A stretch of DNA of 45,433 bases from Gemmatimonadota bacterium (GCA_029861425.1 JAOTZH010000005.1:1-45433), one strand, 5' to 3'. Positions 34,789 to 43,615 are shown, counted from the first letter of the stretch. Translations and numbers: made by a program. The notes: generated from the sequence alone by a model not told the origin.

Positions 34789-36828
34789 TCAGGCCGTGGC
34801 GGCGACCGACTCCTCGACGAGGACGGATCGGCGCAGATCCGTCGCGAACATCGTCCGCGTGAACTTGCCGAGCCCGGCCGCGTGGTCCCCGAACGTCTCG
34901 ACCCGGCGCTCGAGCGCGACCCGCCGGTCCTCGAGCAGCGTCGTCTCGAATGTCAGCGCAGTCTCGAACCGGTGCTCGACGAGATCCGTCGTGTAGCCGC
35001 GAGCCTTCCAGCCCTCGACGTCGAACTCCGTCGTCCAATCCGGACTCGCGGCCAGGCTCTCGGTGAACGGTGACGAGAGCATCACCGCGCGCAGGTAGTC
35101 CATCACGGCGGTGAGCGCGTTCTGCGTCTCCTCGTCATCGGCATCGACCGATGCGAGCTGCCGGGAGATGCCGAGGTGCAGGAAGTCGAGCGCCTCGTCG
35201 GTCACCATGAACCGGCCGATCATCGAGTAGTTACTAAGCAGGTTGCCACCGACGGTCCCCTCGACGAGCTCGTCATAGTGCTCCTTCGACCAGGCGACGC
35301 ACTCCTCCCGCGTGTCGAACAGCTCGTCCTGAGTCTCCTGGACGTAGTCCGCGATCATCTCGCGAAATGCCTCGGGCGCATCGTCGAGCATTGCCTGGAG
35401 CGCGAGGATCTGGTCGAACGCCTCGATTCCCCGGCGGCGGGCGAACGCGAAGGCCTCCTCGAAGTTGCCCTCGTAGAAGAAGATCGTGAGCAGGAGGTGG
35501 AAGACGCGGCACTCGAGGTAGTCCTCGAACGGGAGAGTCGGCGTTTCGACGACCACCTCTTCGGTCTCGATCACCTTGGAGCCCGTGTAGTCGCCGATAT
35601 TCCGGGCGACGACGCGGTGACGCGTCTGGAAGCCGAACTTCTCGCGCGTCTCCGGATCCGACAGCGGCGCGCCGTGGAGCAGCATGAGCTGGTGAGCCGA
35701 GACCCGCTTCACGCCCGTCGCGAGGAGCTGCTTCACCGAGGTGAGGAACGACTCCTTCGTCTCGCCGGGCAGCCCGAGGATCAGCTCGCCGTACGCCTGC
35801 ATACCCTGGGCGAGGACCTCGTCCTGGATCTCGGCGTACGCGTCGAGGCTGATGTTCGATCGCTGGATGTTCTCGAGTACCACCGGGTTCAGGGACTGCA
35901 CGGCCGACGTCATGGGGAGCACCCCCCGCGCCTTCCGCATCACCTTGATGATTCGGTCGCTGCGGTTCTTGCCCGTTGTCGTGCGGATGTAGTGCGGCCA
36001 GCCGAACTCGTCCTGGAGGTGCGCGACGTAGTCGGCGATCTCCTCGTCCCAGGGGTACATGCCGAAGTTGTCGTCAGCGAAGCAGAGCGGGGTCTCCGGC
36101 TTCACGCGCTCGGCGATGTAGCGCAGATCGGCGATCACGTTCTCGACCGAGTGCCGGTAGGCCTTGCTGTTCGTTCGAACGGACGAATTGCAGAACTGGC
36201 AGGTGAACGGACAGCCGCGCGTGATCTGCATCAGAGGGAAGTAGCCCGTATCGAAGTACGGGTCCATCAGGCCCGCCGCGTACGGCGACGGGATGTCGTC
36301 GAGCTCGGTGATCCGGTCGACCCACCCGCCGTCGACGAAATCGCCCCCGTTCGGATCGATCCAGACACTGCCGGAGAGCGGCTCGTCGAACAGGCCGCCC
36401 TTCCCCGTCTCGGCGAACCTCTCGAGGAAGTTCAGGAACGCCCGCTCGCCCTCGTACGTCGGCCCACGAACGTGCAGATCAATCGACGGTATCGTTCGGA
36501 TCCAGCTCTCCTGCTCGTCCCTCGTGAGCGGGAAGTTCGGTCCGCCCATGAGCGTGATCGTCTCCGTGGAGCGCGCCTTCACGTACTGGGCGAAGTGGAC
36601 GGACAGGTTGTGGTTCCAGGCGTAGGTGCTGAACCCGACCACGTCCGGCGGCGAGGCGTCGATCGCCGCCTTGAACTCGTCCGGCTCGCGGAAGATGCGG
36701 ATGTCGAGATCGTCCACGTCGGCGAGATGCGCCTTCGCGTACGTCGCCAGGTTCGCCACGCCCAGCGGATACGTATCCGAGCTGATCGTGAGGAGATTAT
36801 GTCCGAGGTCCGCGAGGAATACTTGCAC
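34789..36828 (-). CDS. Cobalamin-binding-domain radical SAM enzyme
   Basis: A 679-aa cytosolic enzyme. Residues 1-125 have the B12-binding fold layout of class B radical SAM proteins (PPDVVGFSTYAWN, then LMGGPNFP). The 4Fe-4S site is GCPFTCQFCNSS, with Cys206, Cys210 and Cys213, and the remainder includes GELILGLPGETKESFL. About 200 C-terminal residues beyond the barrel are helical and acidic and unlike the core. Class B enzymes often methylate unactivated carbons or phosphinates, but other chemistry occurs. It is transcribed away from the QHNDH locus across a 119-bp gap. Its GTG 36828 has a weak AGGG site. Confidence 0.85.
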   Translation of the reverse strand: MQVFLADLGHNLLTISSDTYPLGVANLATYAKAHLADVDDLDIRIFREPDEFKAAIDASPPDVVGFSTYAWNHNLSVHFAQYVKARSTETITLMGGPNFPLTRDEQESWIRTIPSIDLHVRGPTYEGERAFLNFLERFAETGKGGLFDEPLSGSVWIDPNGGDFVDGGWVDRITELDDIPSPYAAGLMDPYFDTGYFPLMQITRGCPFTCQFCNSSVRTNSKAYRHSVENVIADLRYIAERVKPETPLCFADDNFGMYPWDEEIADYVAHLQDEFGWPHYIRTTTGKNRSDRIIKVMRKARGVLPMTSAVQSLNPVVLENIQRSNISLDAYAEIQDEVLAQGMQAYGELILGLPGETKESFLTSVKQLLATGVKRVSAHQLMLLHGAPLSDPETREKFGFQTRHRVVARNIGDYTGSKVIETEEVVVETPTLPFEDYLECRVFHLLLTIFFYEGNFEEAFAFARRRGIEAFDQILALQAMLDDAPEAFREMIADYVQETQDELFDTREECVAWSKEHYDELVEGTVGGNLLSNYSMIGRFMVTDEALDFLHLGISRQLASVDADDEETQNALTAVMDYLRAVMLSSPFTESLAASPDWTTEFDVEGWKARGYTTDLVEHRFETALTFETTLLEDRRVALERRVETFGDHAAGLGKFTRTMFATDLRRSVLVEESVAATA

Positions 36829-36947
36829 TGACCCTGCCCTGTTTGATTGCTTGAGTGATCTCGCAGGAGGCGTGCAAGATTCCTGCCCCCCGCCGACCGG
36901 GGGCCCCGACGGACCTATGTCGCCGACTGACAGGCGTTTAGAGGCCG

Positions 36948-37277
36948 ATGGACTTCACCGATCTGGACGAGTGGAAAGCGTACTGTCAGCAGGCGGCTAC
37001 AGCCACGGGCGACAGCGGCGTCCTGTCGGTCGACTGGGCGGGCGCGGGGATCACCCCTCCGCCGGCGCGCGGAGACCTGGTGGCGAGGGTGCCGCTCGAT
37101 CGGGCGCTCGAGCTGGCGGACGAAGCGGAGGGGCTCGAGGGGGACGAGCGCCGCGCGAAGCTGGAGGAGGCGATCGCGTGGTTGGAGTGCCCGTTCCCTC
37201 GCACCCCGCCTGAGCTCCTGACCGCGATTCTCCGGCGTCGAACCGCGCTCGTGACACGCGCGAGCGGGGACTCCTAG
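36948..37277 (+). CDS. Unknown 109-aa protein at the head of the QHNDH operon
   Basis: A soluble acidic protein with no signal peptide or membrane helix. It begins MDFTDLDEWKAYCQQAA and has a Glu-rich helical centre (ALELADEAEGLEGDERRAKL) and a Pro-rich turn (CPFPRTPPELL), with Cys at 13 and 80. ATG 36948 has a GAGG only three bases upstream, and no other start in the frame works. The stop TAG (37275-37277) touches the TTG start of qhpG, so it is translated with that gene. I do not recognise it. Its position suggests a cytosolic helper of CTQ cofactor maturation, such as a chaperone or scaffold for QhpC; this is inference. Confidence 0.68.
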   Translation: MDFTDLDEWKAYCQQAATATGDSGVLSVDWAGAGITPPPARGDLVARVPLDRALELADEAEGLEGDERRAKLEEAIAWLECPFPRTPPELLTAILRRRTALVTRASGDS

Positions 37278-38819
37278 TTGTTCGATGTAGTGGTGGTGGG
37301 GGGCGGTCCCGCCGGCGCCTCGACCGCCGCTCTTCTCGCATCCTGGGGACACGCTGTCACTCTCCGGAGTCGCTCGGACCCGCCCGCCGGATGGCTGGCC
37401 GAGTCGGTTCCGGCCTCCGCGATGCGTCTGTTCGGGATGGTCGGCGCCGACGACTCCCTCGCTCGATCCGTCCTCTTCCCCAATGGGGGCAACACGGTCT
37501 GGTGGGCAGGTCGCCCGGAGCGATCCGAGTCGTTCGATGACCCCGGCTTTCACGCGGAACGATCGGCGCTCGAGAACGCCCTGATCCCGCAAGCCGAAGC
37601 GCACGGGGCCGCGGTCGGACGCACCGCCCCGATCCGGGCCGCGTCCCGCGATGAACGGGGGTGGACCCTCGAATGGGCCGACGGCGAGACGCGCGGCTCC
37701 TGGCTCGTCGACGCATCCGGTCGGGCCGGCGTGCTTGCCCGACGAACGCGAATCGAGGACCGGCCGACGGGTACGCTGGCCCTCGTGGGCCGCTGGCGGC
37801 GTGCGGGCGGCTGGGACGAGGCCGACCGCACACACACACTCATCGAGAGCTACGCCGATGGATGGGCCTGGTCTGTGCCGATCTCGGACGAGGTGCGCTG
37901 CGTCACGGCGATGGTGGACCCGCGCGAGACCGAACTCGACCGGGGGGACCTCGACGCGATGCTCAGGCGTGAGCTCGCCAAAGCGCCGAACCTCGGGGCC
38001 CGGCTCGAGGGCGCCGTCACCCAGGACGACGCGAAGGCGTGTCCGGCCTCGCTCTACACGAACGAAGCGTTCGCCGGCGATGGGTATCTGCTCGTCGGTG
38101 ACGCGGGGTCGTTCATCGATCCGTTGTCATCCTACGGAGTGAAGAAGGCGCTGGCCTCGGGATGGCTCGCGGCGGTGACGCTGAACACGATCCTCACCGA
38201 CGAATCGATGAAGTCGACCGCGCTCGAGTTCTTCGACGCGCGGGAGAAAGAGGTCTACCGGCGGTATCGGGAGCTCTCGATTCCCTTCTTCGAGGAGGCG
38301 ACGGGCGAGTACGGGACGCCGTTCTGGGAGCTTCGAGCCGAGGCTGCGCGGCGCGCGTCGGGGGTCGACAAGGGCGCCACGTTCGAGGGCGCCCCGGTCG
38401 ACCCGGCGGATCGGGTCGACCCCTCGGGCGACGCGGATGCGCTCACGACCCACCGGGACGTCCGGGAGGCCTACGAGGAGCTCCGCAACAGGCCCGACAT
38501 CTCGCTGTCACCTGGCGACTCGCTCGAACGCGTGGATCTCCCGCTGATAAGCGACAACCGAATCGTCCTCGACACCCATCTCAGAAGCGCGACCGCGGGC
38601 GACGGCGCACGCTTCGTCCGAAACGTCGACCTCTTGAGGCTGATCGACGCGGCAGAGGGCAAGGACCAGGTTCCGGACGTCTACGAGGCGTACAACCGGG
38701 GCGGTCCGGCCGCCGAGCTGCCGGATTTCCTGGCGGCGCTCGCCGTCGCCGTCGGTAAAGGGTTTCTGGAGCTTCCAGACTGGCGTCCGACCTCGTGGAG
38801 TCGCACCATTTACGGATAG
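37278..38819 (+). CDS. qhpG: QhpG, FAD-dependent monooxygenase of CTQ biogenesis
   Basis: A 513-aa flavoprotein of the p-hydroxybenzoate hydroxylase class. It opens with the FAD motif FDVVVVGGGPAGASTA, has a mid-chain DASGRAG, and a second FAD segment YLLVGDAGSFIDPLSSYGVKKAL. The C-terminal 150 residues form an extra region. In proteobacterial QHNDH systems, QhpG adds two oxygens to the tryptophan of crosslinked QhpC, on the way to the quinone. The assignment rests on the fold plus position between this operon's small gene and qhpA. TTG 37278 is an unusual start, abutting the previous stop; no other start fits the FAD motif. The gap to qhpA is 58 bp. Confidence 0.87.
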   Translation: MFDVVVVGGGPAGASTAALLASWGHAVTLRSRSDPPAGWLAESVPASAMRLFGMVGADDSLARSVLFPNGGNTVWWAGRPERSESFDDPGFHAERSALENALIPQAEAHGAAVGRTAPIRAASRDERGWTLEWADGETRGSWLVDASGRAGVLARRTRIEDRPTGTLALVGRWRRAGGWDEADRTHTLIESYADGWAWSVPISDEVRCVTAMVDPRETELDRGDLDAMLRRELAKAPNLGARLEGAVTQDDAKACPASLYTNEAFAGDGYLLVGDAGSFIDPLSSYGVKKALASGWLAAVTLNTILTDESMKSTALEFFDAREKEVYRRYRELSIPFFEEATGEYGTPFWELRAEAARRASGVDKGATFEGAPVDPADRVDPSGDADALTTHRDVREAYEELRNRPDISLSPGDSLERVDLPLISDNRIVLDTHLRSATAGDGARFVRNVDLLRLIDAAEGKDQVPDVYEAYNRGGPAAELPDFLAALAVAVGKGFLELPDWRPTSWSRTIYG

Positions 38820-38877
38820 GGTCGCGCCGAAGTGGTCCAACCCACGGGCGTTCTTCGACTCGCGAATCGGAGGATCG

Positions 38878-40614
38878 ATGCACCGTCGTGTTCGTCTCCT
38901 CGGCCTGGCCGCCGTCGCCGCTACAGGCGCGGTCGCCATGACCGCGGCCTCTGGCCCGGATCCCGTCCGGGGCGGGACGCCGATCGCTCTCGCCGACCTG
39001 CCTCAGGCCGACGAGGGCTATCCAATCGAGAACGAGACGATCGTCGCCCGCTGTGAGCGGTGCCACGAGCAGGACGACGAGGGGCGCCTGACCCGCATCT
39101 CCTACGAGCGGAAGACGCCGGAGGGGTGGCAGACGTCGCTCCGGCGCATGGTCGCGCTCAACGGTCTCGAGATCACGCCCGAGGAAGCCCGCGAGGTCGT
39201 CCGGTATCTCGCGAACAACCAGGGCCTTGCCCCCGAGGAGCTCGAGCCCGGCCGTTTCGAGGTCGAGAAGCGACTGATCGATCACACCTACGAGGCCGAT
39301 CCGCAGGTCGAGTGGACCTGTATCCAGTGCCACAGCATGGGCCGGGTGATCACGCAACGCCGCACGCGCGAGGAATGGGAGCTTCTGCTTGCGACTCACC
39401 GCGGTCTCTACCCGCTCGTCGACTTTCAGGCTTTCCGGCGAAGCGGCCCGGCCGAACCGGGCGAGGACGGCGCGCCCGCAGATTCTCGTCACCCGATGGA
39501 CAGGGCCGTCGACCACCTGTCCGCTGTCTTCCCGCTCGACACACCGGAGTGGTCGGCGTGGCGGGCGACGATGCGTCCGCCGCGCCTGGCCGGGTCCTGG
39601 ACGCTCCGGGGCTACGAGCCGGGCAAGGGTCCGCTCTACGGTACCGTGACGATCACTGGCGGCGCGGCGGATGACGAGTTCGACACGACGGCCGATTATA
39701 CCTACGCCGAGACCGGTGAGCGGGTCACCCGCGCCGGATCGGCGCTCGTCTACACCGGCTACCAGTGGCGCGGCCGCACGAACCCGGGCCAGGCCGACGA
39801 ACTCCGCGAGGTCATGGCCGTCGAGCGCGGCTGGAACGAGATGACGGGGCGCTGGTTCACCGGTGCCTACGACGAGCACGGCCCCGACGTCACGCTCACC
39901 CGCGCGATGGGCGCGACGCTGATTTCGGGTGTCTACCCCGCCGTCCTGGAGCGGGGCTCGAGCATGTCACCGGTCACGGTCTACGGCTCGAACCTGCCGG
40001 CCCTTGCGTCCGATTACGACTTCGGTCCGCTCGTGATGGTCGTCTCCGCGAGCCCCGCCGGTGACGGCAACTCCATCCAGCTCGAGGTCAGCGTCGCGAC
40101 CGACGCGCCGATCGGCGCGCACGACCTGTTCGCGAACGGCGCGAACGGCGAGGGCGCGCTCACGGTCTACGAAGGCGTCGACCGGCTCGAGGTCACACCG
40201 GCCACCGGCATGGCCCGCGTGGGGGGGGCGAACTTCCCGAAGGGGTATCAGACGTACGAGGCGATCGGCTGGAGCGACGGCGCCGACGGCGAATCCGAGA
40301 CTGACGATGACATCAGGCTCGGCCGCGTCCCGGTCACGTGGAGCATGGAGGAGTACTCGGCTACGTTCGAGGACACCGATATCCAGTTCGTGGGGACGCT
40401 CGACCAGACCGGCGTGTTCACCCCGAACGACGACGGCCCCAACCCCGCGCGGGAGGGCGATCGCAACAACGTGGGTGACGTGTGGGTCGTGGCGTCCTAC
40501 GACCGAGGTGCGGAGCGTGCGCTTCGTGCTCGCGCCCACCTGCTGGTGACGGTTCCGCTCTACATGCGGTTCGACCCATGGCAGGAAGCGCCGCCGACGA
40601 GGCTCGTGCCATGA
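38878..40614 (+). CDS. qhpA: QhpA, quinohemoprotein amine dehydrogenase alpha subunit (diheme cytochrome c)
   Basis: A 578-aa periplasmic subunit. ATG 38878 has a GGAGG site and a signal peptide runs to about residue 25. Two c-type heme sites are present: CERCH at 59-63 and CIQCH at 148-152, together with the QHNDH-specific stretches WQTSLRRMVALNG and FEVEKRLIDHTYEADP. The rest is made of beta-sandwich domains that surround the gamma subunit. It passes electrons from CTQ to an external acceptor such as a cytochrome or cupredoxin. The protein is somewhat longer than the roughly 500-aa proteobacterial forms. Its stop overlaps the qhpD start by four bases (ATGA). Confidence 0.95.
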   Translation: MHRRVRLLGLAAVAATGAVAMTAASGPDPVRGGTPIALADLPQADEGYPIENETIVARCERCHEQDDEGRLTRISYERKTPEGWQTSLRRMVALNGLEITPEEAREVVRYLANNQGLAPEELEPGRFEVEKRLIDHTYEADPQVEWTCIQCHSMGRVITQRRTREEWELLLATHRGLYPLVDFQAFRRSGPAEPGEDGAPADSRHPMDRAVDHLSAVFPLDTPEWSAWRATMRPPRLAGSWTLRGYEPGKGPLYGTVTITGGAADDEFDTTADYTYAETGERVTRAGSALVYTGYQWRGRTNPGQADELREVMAVERGWNEMTGRWFTGAYDEHGPDVTLTRAMGATLISGVYPAVLERGSSMSPVTVYGSNLPALASDYDFGPLVMVVSASPAGDGNSIQLEVSVATDAPIGAHDLFANGANGEGALTVYEGVDRLEVTPATGMARVGGANFPKGYQTYEAIGWSDGADGESETDDDIRLGRVPVTWSMEEYSATFEDTDIQFVGTLDQTGVFTPNDDGPNPAREGDRNNVGDVWVVASYDRGAERALRARAHLLVTVPLYMRFDPWQEAPPTRLVP

Positions 40615-42068
40615 CCCCTGCGGTCGCCGAGCCGGGCGCGATGGCGCCCATCGCCCTCCGCGAGTTCCACCCGTTCGAGGCGGCCGGAGAGCGCTACGTC
40701 TACATGGTGCCGTCCGCAGGCGTCTTCAAGCTCGACGACCCGTCGGCGGCCGTGATCGACGCCTTGTCGACCGGGCCGCGGATGCCGGACGACATCGTGG
40801 GCGAGCTCTCGGGCCGCTTCCCCGAAGAACGCCTCCGAGAGACGCTCCAGGAATTGGCCGGGATCAAGGCGGTCGGCACCGCGGACGCGCCACGCGAAGA
40901 GGTCGTGAACGACCTGCCGCCGGAGGGGTTCCCTCTCACCACGATGGTCCTGAACGTCACGAACAAGTGCAATCTCGCCTGCACGTACTGCTACGAGTAC
41001 GGCGAGGACAAGATCGTCGATACGACGTTTGGCGATCAGCCGAAGTTCATGCTCGACGAGACCGCGCGGGACAGCGTCGAGTTCCTCCTGAAGGAATCCG
41101 GCGATCTTCCCGTCGCGCACCTGACCTTCTTCGGCGGCGAAACGCTGCTCAACTTCCCTGTCCTCCAGGACACGGTCGCGTACGCGCGGAGGCGCGGCGC
41201 CGAGGTCGGGAAACGCATCGAGTTCAGCCTCACCACGAACGCCACGCTTCTCCGTCCGGACATCATCGAGTGGCTCGCCGAGAACGAGATCGGCGTCACC
41301 GTCTCGATCGACGGCCCGAAGGAGATGCAGGACCGCATGCGGGTCTTCCACAGCGGCCGCGGCTCATACGAGACGGTGCAGCCGAAGATCAAGGAGCTTC
41401 TGAGGAAGCACCGCACAAGGCCGATTGGCGCACGGGTCACGCTGACGCGCGAGAACCTCGACATCCGCCGGATCTACGAACACCTGAGGGAAGACATGGG
41501 GTTCTGGGAGATCGGGTTCGCGCCGGTCACGACCGACTCAGCGCGAGACTATGCGCTCGAGGACGAAGGGCTCGACGACATGCTCGGCCAGTTCGAGGAG
41601 CTGGCGTTCGAGTGGCTCGAGGCGGCGGTCGAGAACGAGCACCACGGGTTCTCGAACGTGAAGGACACGCTCGAGGAGATCCACAAAGGCGTAAGCAAGG
41701 CATACCCGTGCGGGGCCGGACTGGGCTTGCTGGGCGTGTCGACGGCCGGCGAGGTGAGCCTTTGCCACCGGTTCGCGGGATCGGACGATCACGGATTCGG
41801 CACGGTGACCGATGGGATCGATCGCGAGCAGCAGCGCGAGTTCCTCGAGGACCATCACATCAAGAACAAGACCGACTGCCACACGTGCTGGGCGCGCCCG
41901 ATCTGCTCGGGTGGCTGCTATCACGAGTCGCAGGTTCGGAACGGCTCGACGACCGGCCCGAACCTGCATTTCTGTACGTGGGTTCGGAGCTGGACGCATA
42001 CCTGTCTCGAGATCTACGGAGAGCTCGCAGAGCGGAATCCGGAGTTCCTCGCCAGGTTCGACGCCTAG
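40611..42068 (+). CDS. qhpD: QhpD, radical SAM/SPASM thioether-forming maturase
   Basis: A 485-aa cytosolic enzyme. Residues 28-90 resemble the PqqD-like peptide-recognition domain. The radical SAM cluster is TNKCNLACTYCYEYGE, with Cys120, Cys124 and Cys127, followed by FFGGETLLN. The C-terminal SPASM part has Cys in SLCHRF, TDCHTCWARPICSGGCYHE and HFCTW. In known QHNDH systems, QhpD makes the three Cys-to-Asp/Glu thioether bonds in the gamma subunit. ATG 40611 overlaps the qhpA stop; the long open frame upstream is antisense-like noise inside qhpA. qhpC lies 40 bp downstream with its own strong ribosome site. Confidence 0.95.
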   Translation: MTPAVAEPGAMAPIALREFHPFEAAGERYVYMVPSAGVFKLDDPSAAVIDALSTGPRMPDDIVGELSGRFPEERLRETLQELAGIKAVGTADAPREEVVNDLPPEGFPLTTMVLNVTNKCNLACTYCYEYGEDKIVDTTFGDQPKFMLDETARDSVEFLLKESGDLPVAHLTFFGGETLLNFPVLQDTVAYARRRGAEVGKRIEFSLTTNATLLRPDIIEWLAENEIGVTVSIDGPKEMQDRMRVFHSGRGSYETVQPKIKELLRKHRTRPIGARVTLTRENLDIRRIYEHLREDMGFWEIGFAPVTTDSARDYALEDEGLDDMLGQFEELAFEWLEAAVENEHHGFSNVKDTLEEIHKGVSKAYPCGAGLGLLGVSTAGEVSLCHRFAGSDDHGFGTVTDGIDREQQREFLEDHHIKNKTDCHTCWARPICSGGCYHESQVRNGSTTGPNLHFCTWVRSWTHTCLEIYGELAERNPEFLARFDA

Positions 42069-42108
42069 GACACGCGCCCGGGCGACTGACACGCAGGAGG
42101 AGAGTGTC

Positions 42109-42456
42109 GTGAAGCACTTGAAACCGATCAATCAGAAGGCGGGACGGATCGAGGCCCAGATCCAACGAGAGCTGGCAGCCGATGAGCTCGACGTAGTCGG
42201 GCTGGAGAGTCGTCCACCGGACGGGCCGCACATTCCGCTCGGATGCTCGCTCGTGTTCTTCCCGGGCTGGGAGGCCGACAGCCAGGGCGGCACCGCCGGC
42301 CTCTGCCAGCCGGTCGAGCGCGACTTGTTCGACTGCCACCTCGCGTGCTTCTGGCCCGCTCACGTGCCGGATCAACTGAACCACTCGGTCGACTGGACTG
42401 GCAAGTGCGCCTCGGCCCAGAAGGACTGGCGGAAGCTCGATCTGGTGTTCCCGTGA
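42109..42456 (+). CDS. qhpC: QhpC, quinohemoprotein amine dehydrogenase gamma subunit precursor (CTQ peptide)
   Basis: A 115-aa precursor of the catalytic subunit, too small to stand out without its motif. GTG 42109 has an AGGAGG site. Residues 1 to about 39 are a charged leader that QhpE would remove. The mature part carries the exact Cys/acid spacing of the crystallised gamma subunits: Cys46-Glu55, Cys66-Asp72 and Cys80-Asp88 as thioether pairs, and Cys76 with Trp82 as the cysteine tryptophylquinone. These equal Cys7/Glu16, Cys27/Asp33, Cys41/Asp49 and Cys37/Trp43 of Paracoccus. Differences are Phe81 where proteobacteria have a second Trp, and an extra Cys100. The stop overlaps the qhpB start by four bases. 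Confidence 0.95.
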   Translation: MKHLKPINQKAGRIEAQIQRELAADELDVVGLESRPPDGPHIPLGCSLVFFPGWEADSQGGTAGLCQPVERDLFDCHLACFWPAHVPDQLNHSVDWTGKCASAQKDWRKLDLVFP

Positions 42457-43568
42457 TCCGAAGCCGCCGTGCAGGAGTCTTCGCTGCCGCACTGATCGTC
42501 GCGGGGGTCCTCCTCCCCTCCACCGCGACGGCGCAGACGCCCGACTCGAACGCGCACTGGTACATCGCTACCTACACGAACGACGTGCTCGTGTGGGACG
42601 AGGCGAGCGAGCAGGTCGTCGACCGCATCTCGCTCCAGAACCGAATTCCGGTCTCGCTCACGATGTCGAAGGACGGCGAGCGGATGTACGCCTTGGATCC
42701 CTTCTTCGAGCGCATCGAGGTCGTCGATCTGGCGAGCGAAGAGACAATCGACGAGATCCGTCTCTCGCAGGCTCGCCGTACCGTTCGTCTGAATGGGTTT
42801 GCCCTCGATCCCGACGAGGAGTGGGCCATCCTCTTCGTGAAGTCGTACACGAAGGAGTCGGACCGCTGGATCGTCGAGGGGCCGTTCATGCTCAGGTACG
42901 ACCTCGCGAGGAAGGCCGTCACGGACACGATCCCCTACCCCGGCGATGAGATGCCCGACCGGGCGGGGTTCCGTCTCTCTCCCGACGGCGACGCCCTCTA
43001 CATCTTCGACGAGGCGCTCATCGCGCTCGACACCGAGACGTTCGAGGAGATCGATCGTTGGGAGATCTCCGAGCCCTTCGAGCCCGGCCTCGGCCCCATG
43101 TCGATCCCGTTCTCACGGAGCCCGTATCAGGAGGACAACGGCGTCTACACCGGGCTTTTCCGTGTGACGGACCCCGCACAGAACCGGCGCATGATGGGAA
43201 TCGCGACGGTCGACCTGAACAACCGCGAGGTCGACTTCGAGACGTTCGGTCCGAGCGAGGGCGTGAGCTTCGTGCTGTCGCCGGATGGAAAGACGGGATA
43301 CGGCCTCCGGTCCCGCATCGGGAGCTACGAGTTCTGGAAGTTCGACGTCGAAGGCAACCGGGTCGAGGCGCGCGTGCCGTTCGAGGGCCGTCCTCGGATG
43401 GGGCTCATGCCGAGCGCCGACGGTACGCGGCTGTTCATCTTCGTCGCCGGAAACACGATCGACGTGTACGACTCGCAGACGTTCGAGTATCTACGGACGG
43501 TCGAGCTGGATGAAGACATGACCGATGTAGTCGTGGTGCCTCAGGGAACGAGAGCCGGCGGGCAGTAA
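42453..43568 (+). CDS. qhpB: QhpB, quinohemoprotein amine dehydrogenase beta subunit (seven-bladed propeller)
   Basis: A 371-aa exported subunit. GTG 42453 overlaps the qhpC stop, and a signal peptide ends at STATAQT. The mature part is a YVTN-type propeller: HWYIATYTNDVLVWD, VSLTMSKDGERMYALDPF, FRLSPDGDALYIFDEAL, FVLSPDGKTGYGL and MPSADGTRLFIFVAG are blade-start strands. In QHNDH the beta subunit flanks the gamma subunit and contributes to the substrate pocket for primary amines. Its order right after qhpC is as in proteobacterial clusters. It ends 44-47 bp before qhpF, with an inverted repeat in the gap. Confidence 0.93.
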   Translation: MIRSRRAGVFAAALIVAGVLLPSTATAQTPDSNAHWYIATYTNDVLVWDEASEQVVDRISLQNRIPVSLTMSKDGERMYALDPFFERIEVVDLASEETIDEIRLSQARRTVRLNGFALDPDEEWAILFVKSYTKESDRWIVEGPFMLRYDLARKAVTDTIPYPGDEMPDRAGFRLSPDGDALYIFDEALIALDTETFEEIDRWEISEPFEPGLGPMSIPFSRSPYQEDNGVYTGLFRVTDPAQNRRMMGIATVDLNNREVDFETFGPSEGVSFVLSPDGKTGYGLRSRIGSYEFWKFDVEGNRVEARVPFEGRPRMGLMPSADGTRLFIFVAGNTIDVYDSQTFEYLRTVELDEDMTDVVVVPQGTRAGGQ

Positions 43569-43587
43569 CCGGGCCTGAGGGGCCCGG
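43569..43587 (+). repeat. GC-rich hairpin between qhpB and qhpF
   Basis: CCGGGCC (43569-43575) and GGCCCGG (43581-43587) form a perfect 7-bp stem with loop TGAGG, starting at the base after the qhpB stop. No T-run follows, so it is not a canonical terminator. It might protect the 3' end of the structural-subunit message or lower translation of qhpF, whose start 29 bp further on has no good ribosome site. Confidence 0.45.
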
Positions 43588-43615
43588 CCCCGAAAGTCCG
43601 GGCTCCCCGCCCGTG

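Noticed and set aside
35176-36831. A 551-codon open frame opposite the radical SAM gene
   Set aside because: The opposite strand encodes a clear radical SAM enzyme with its cluster motif; this translation is Arg/Glu/Val-rich without any domain, as expected of an antisense shadow.
36829-36947. A sigma-70 promoter for the QHNDH operon (TTGAGT with an 18-bp spacer and CAAGAT)
   Set aside because: The -10 match is poor and the spacing long; nothing in the gap distinguishes it from chance.
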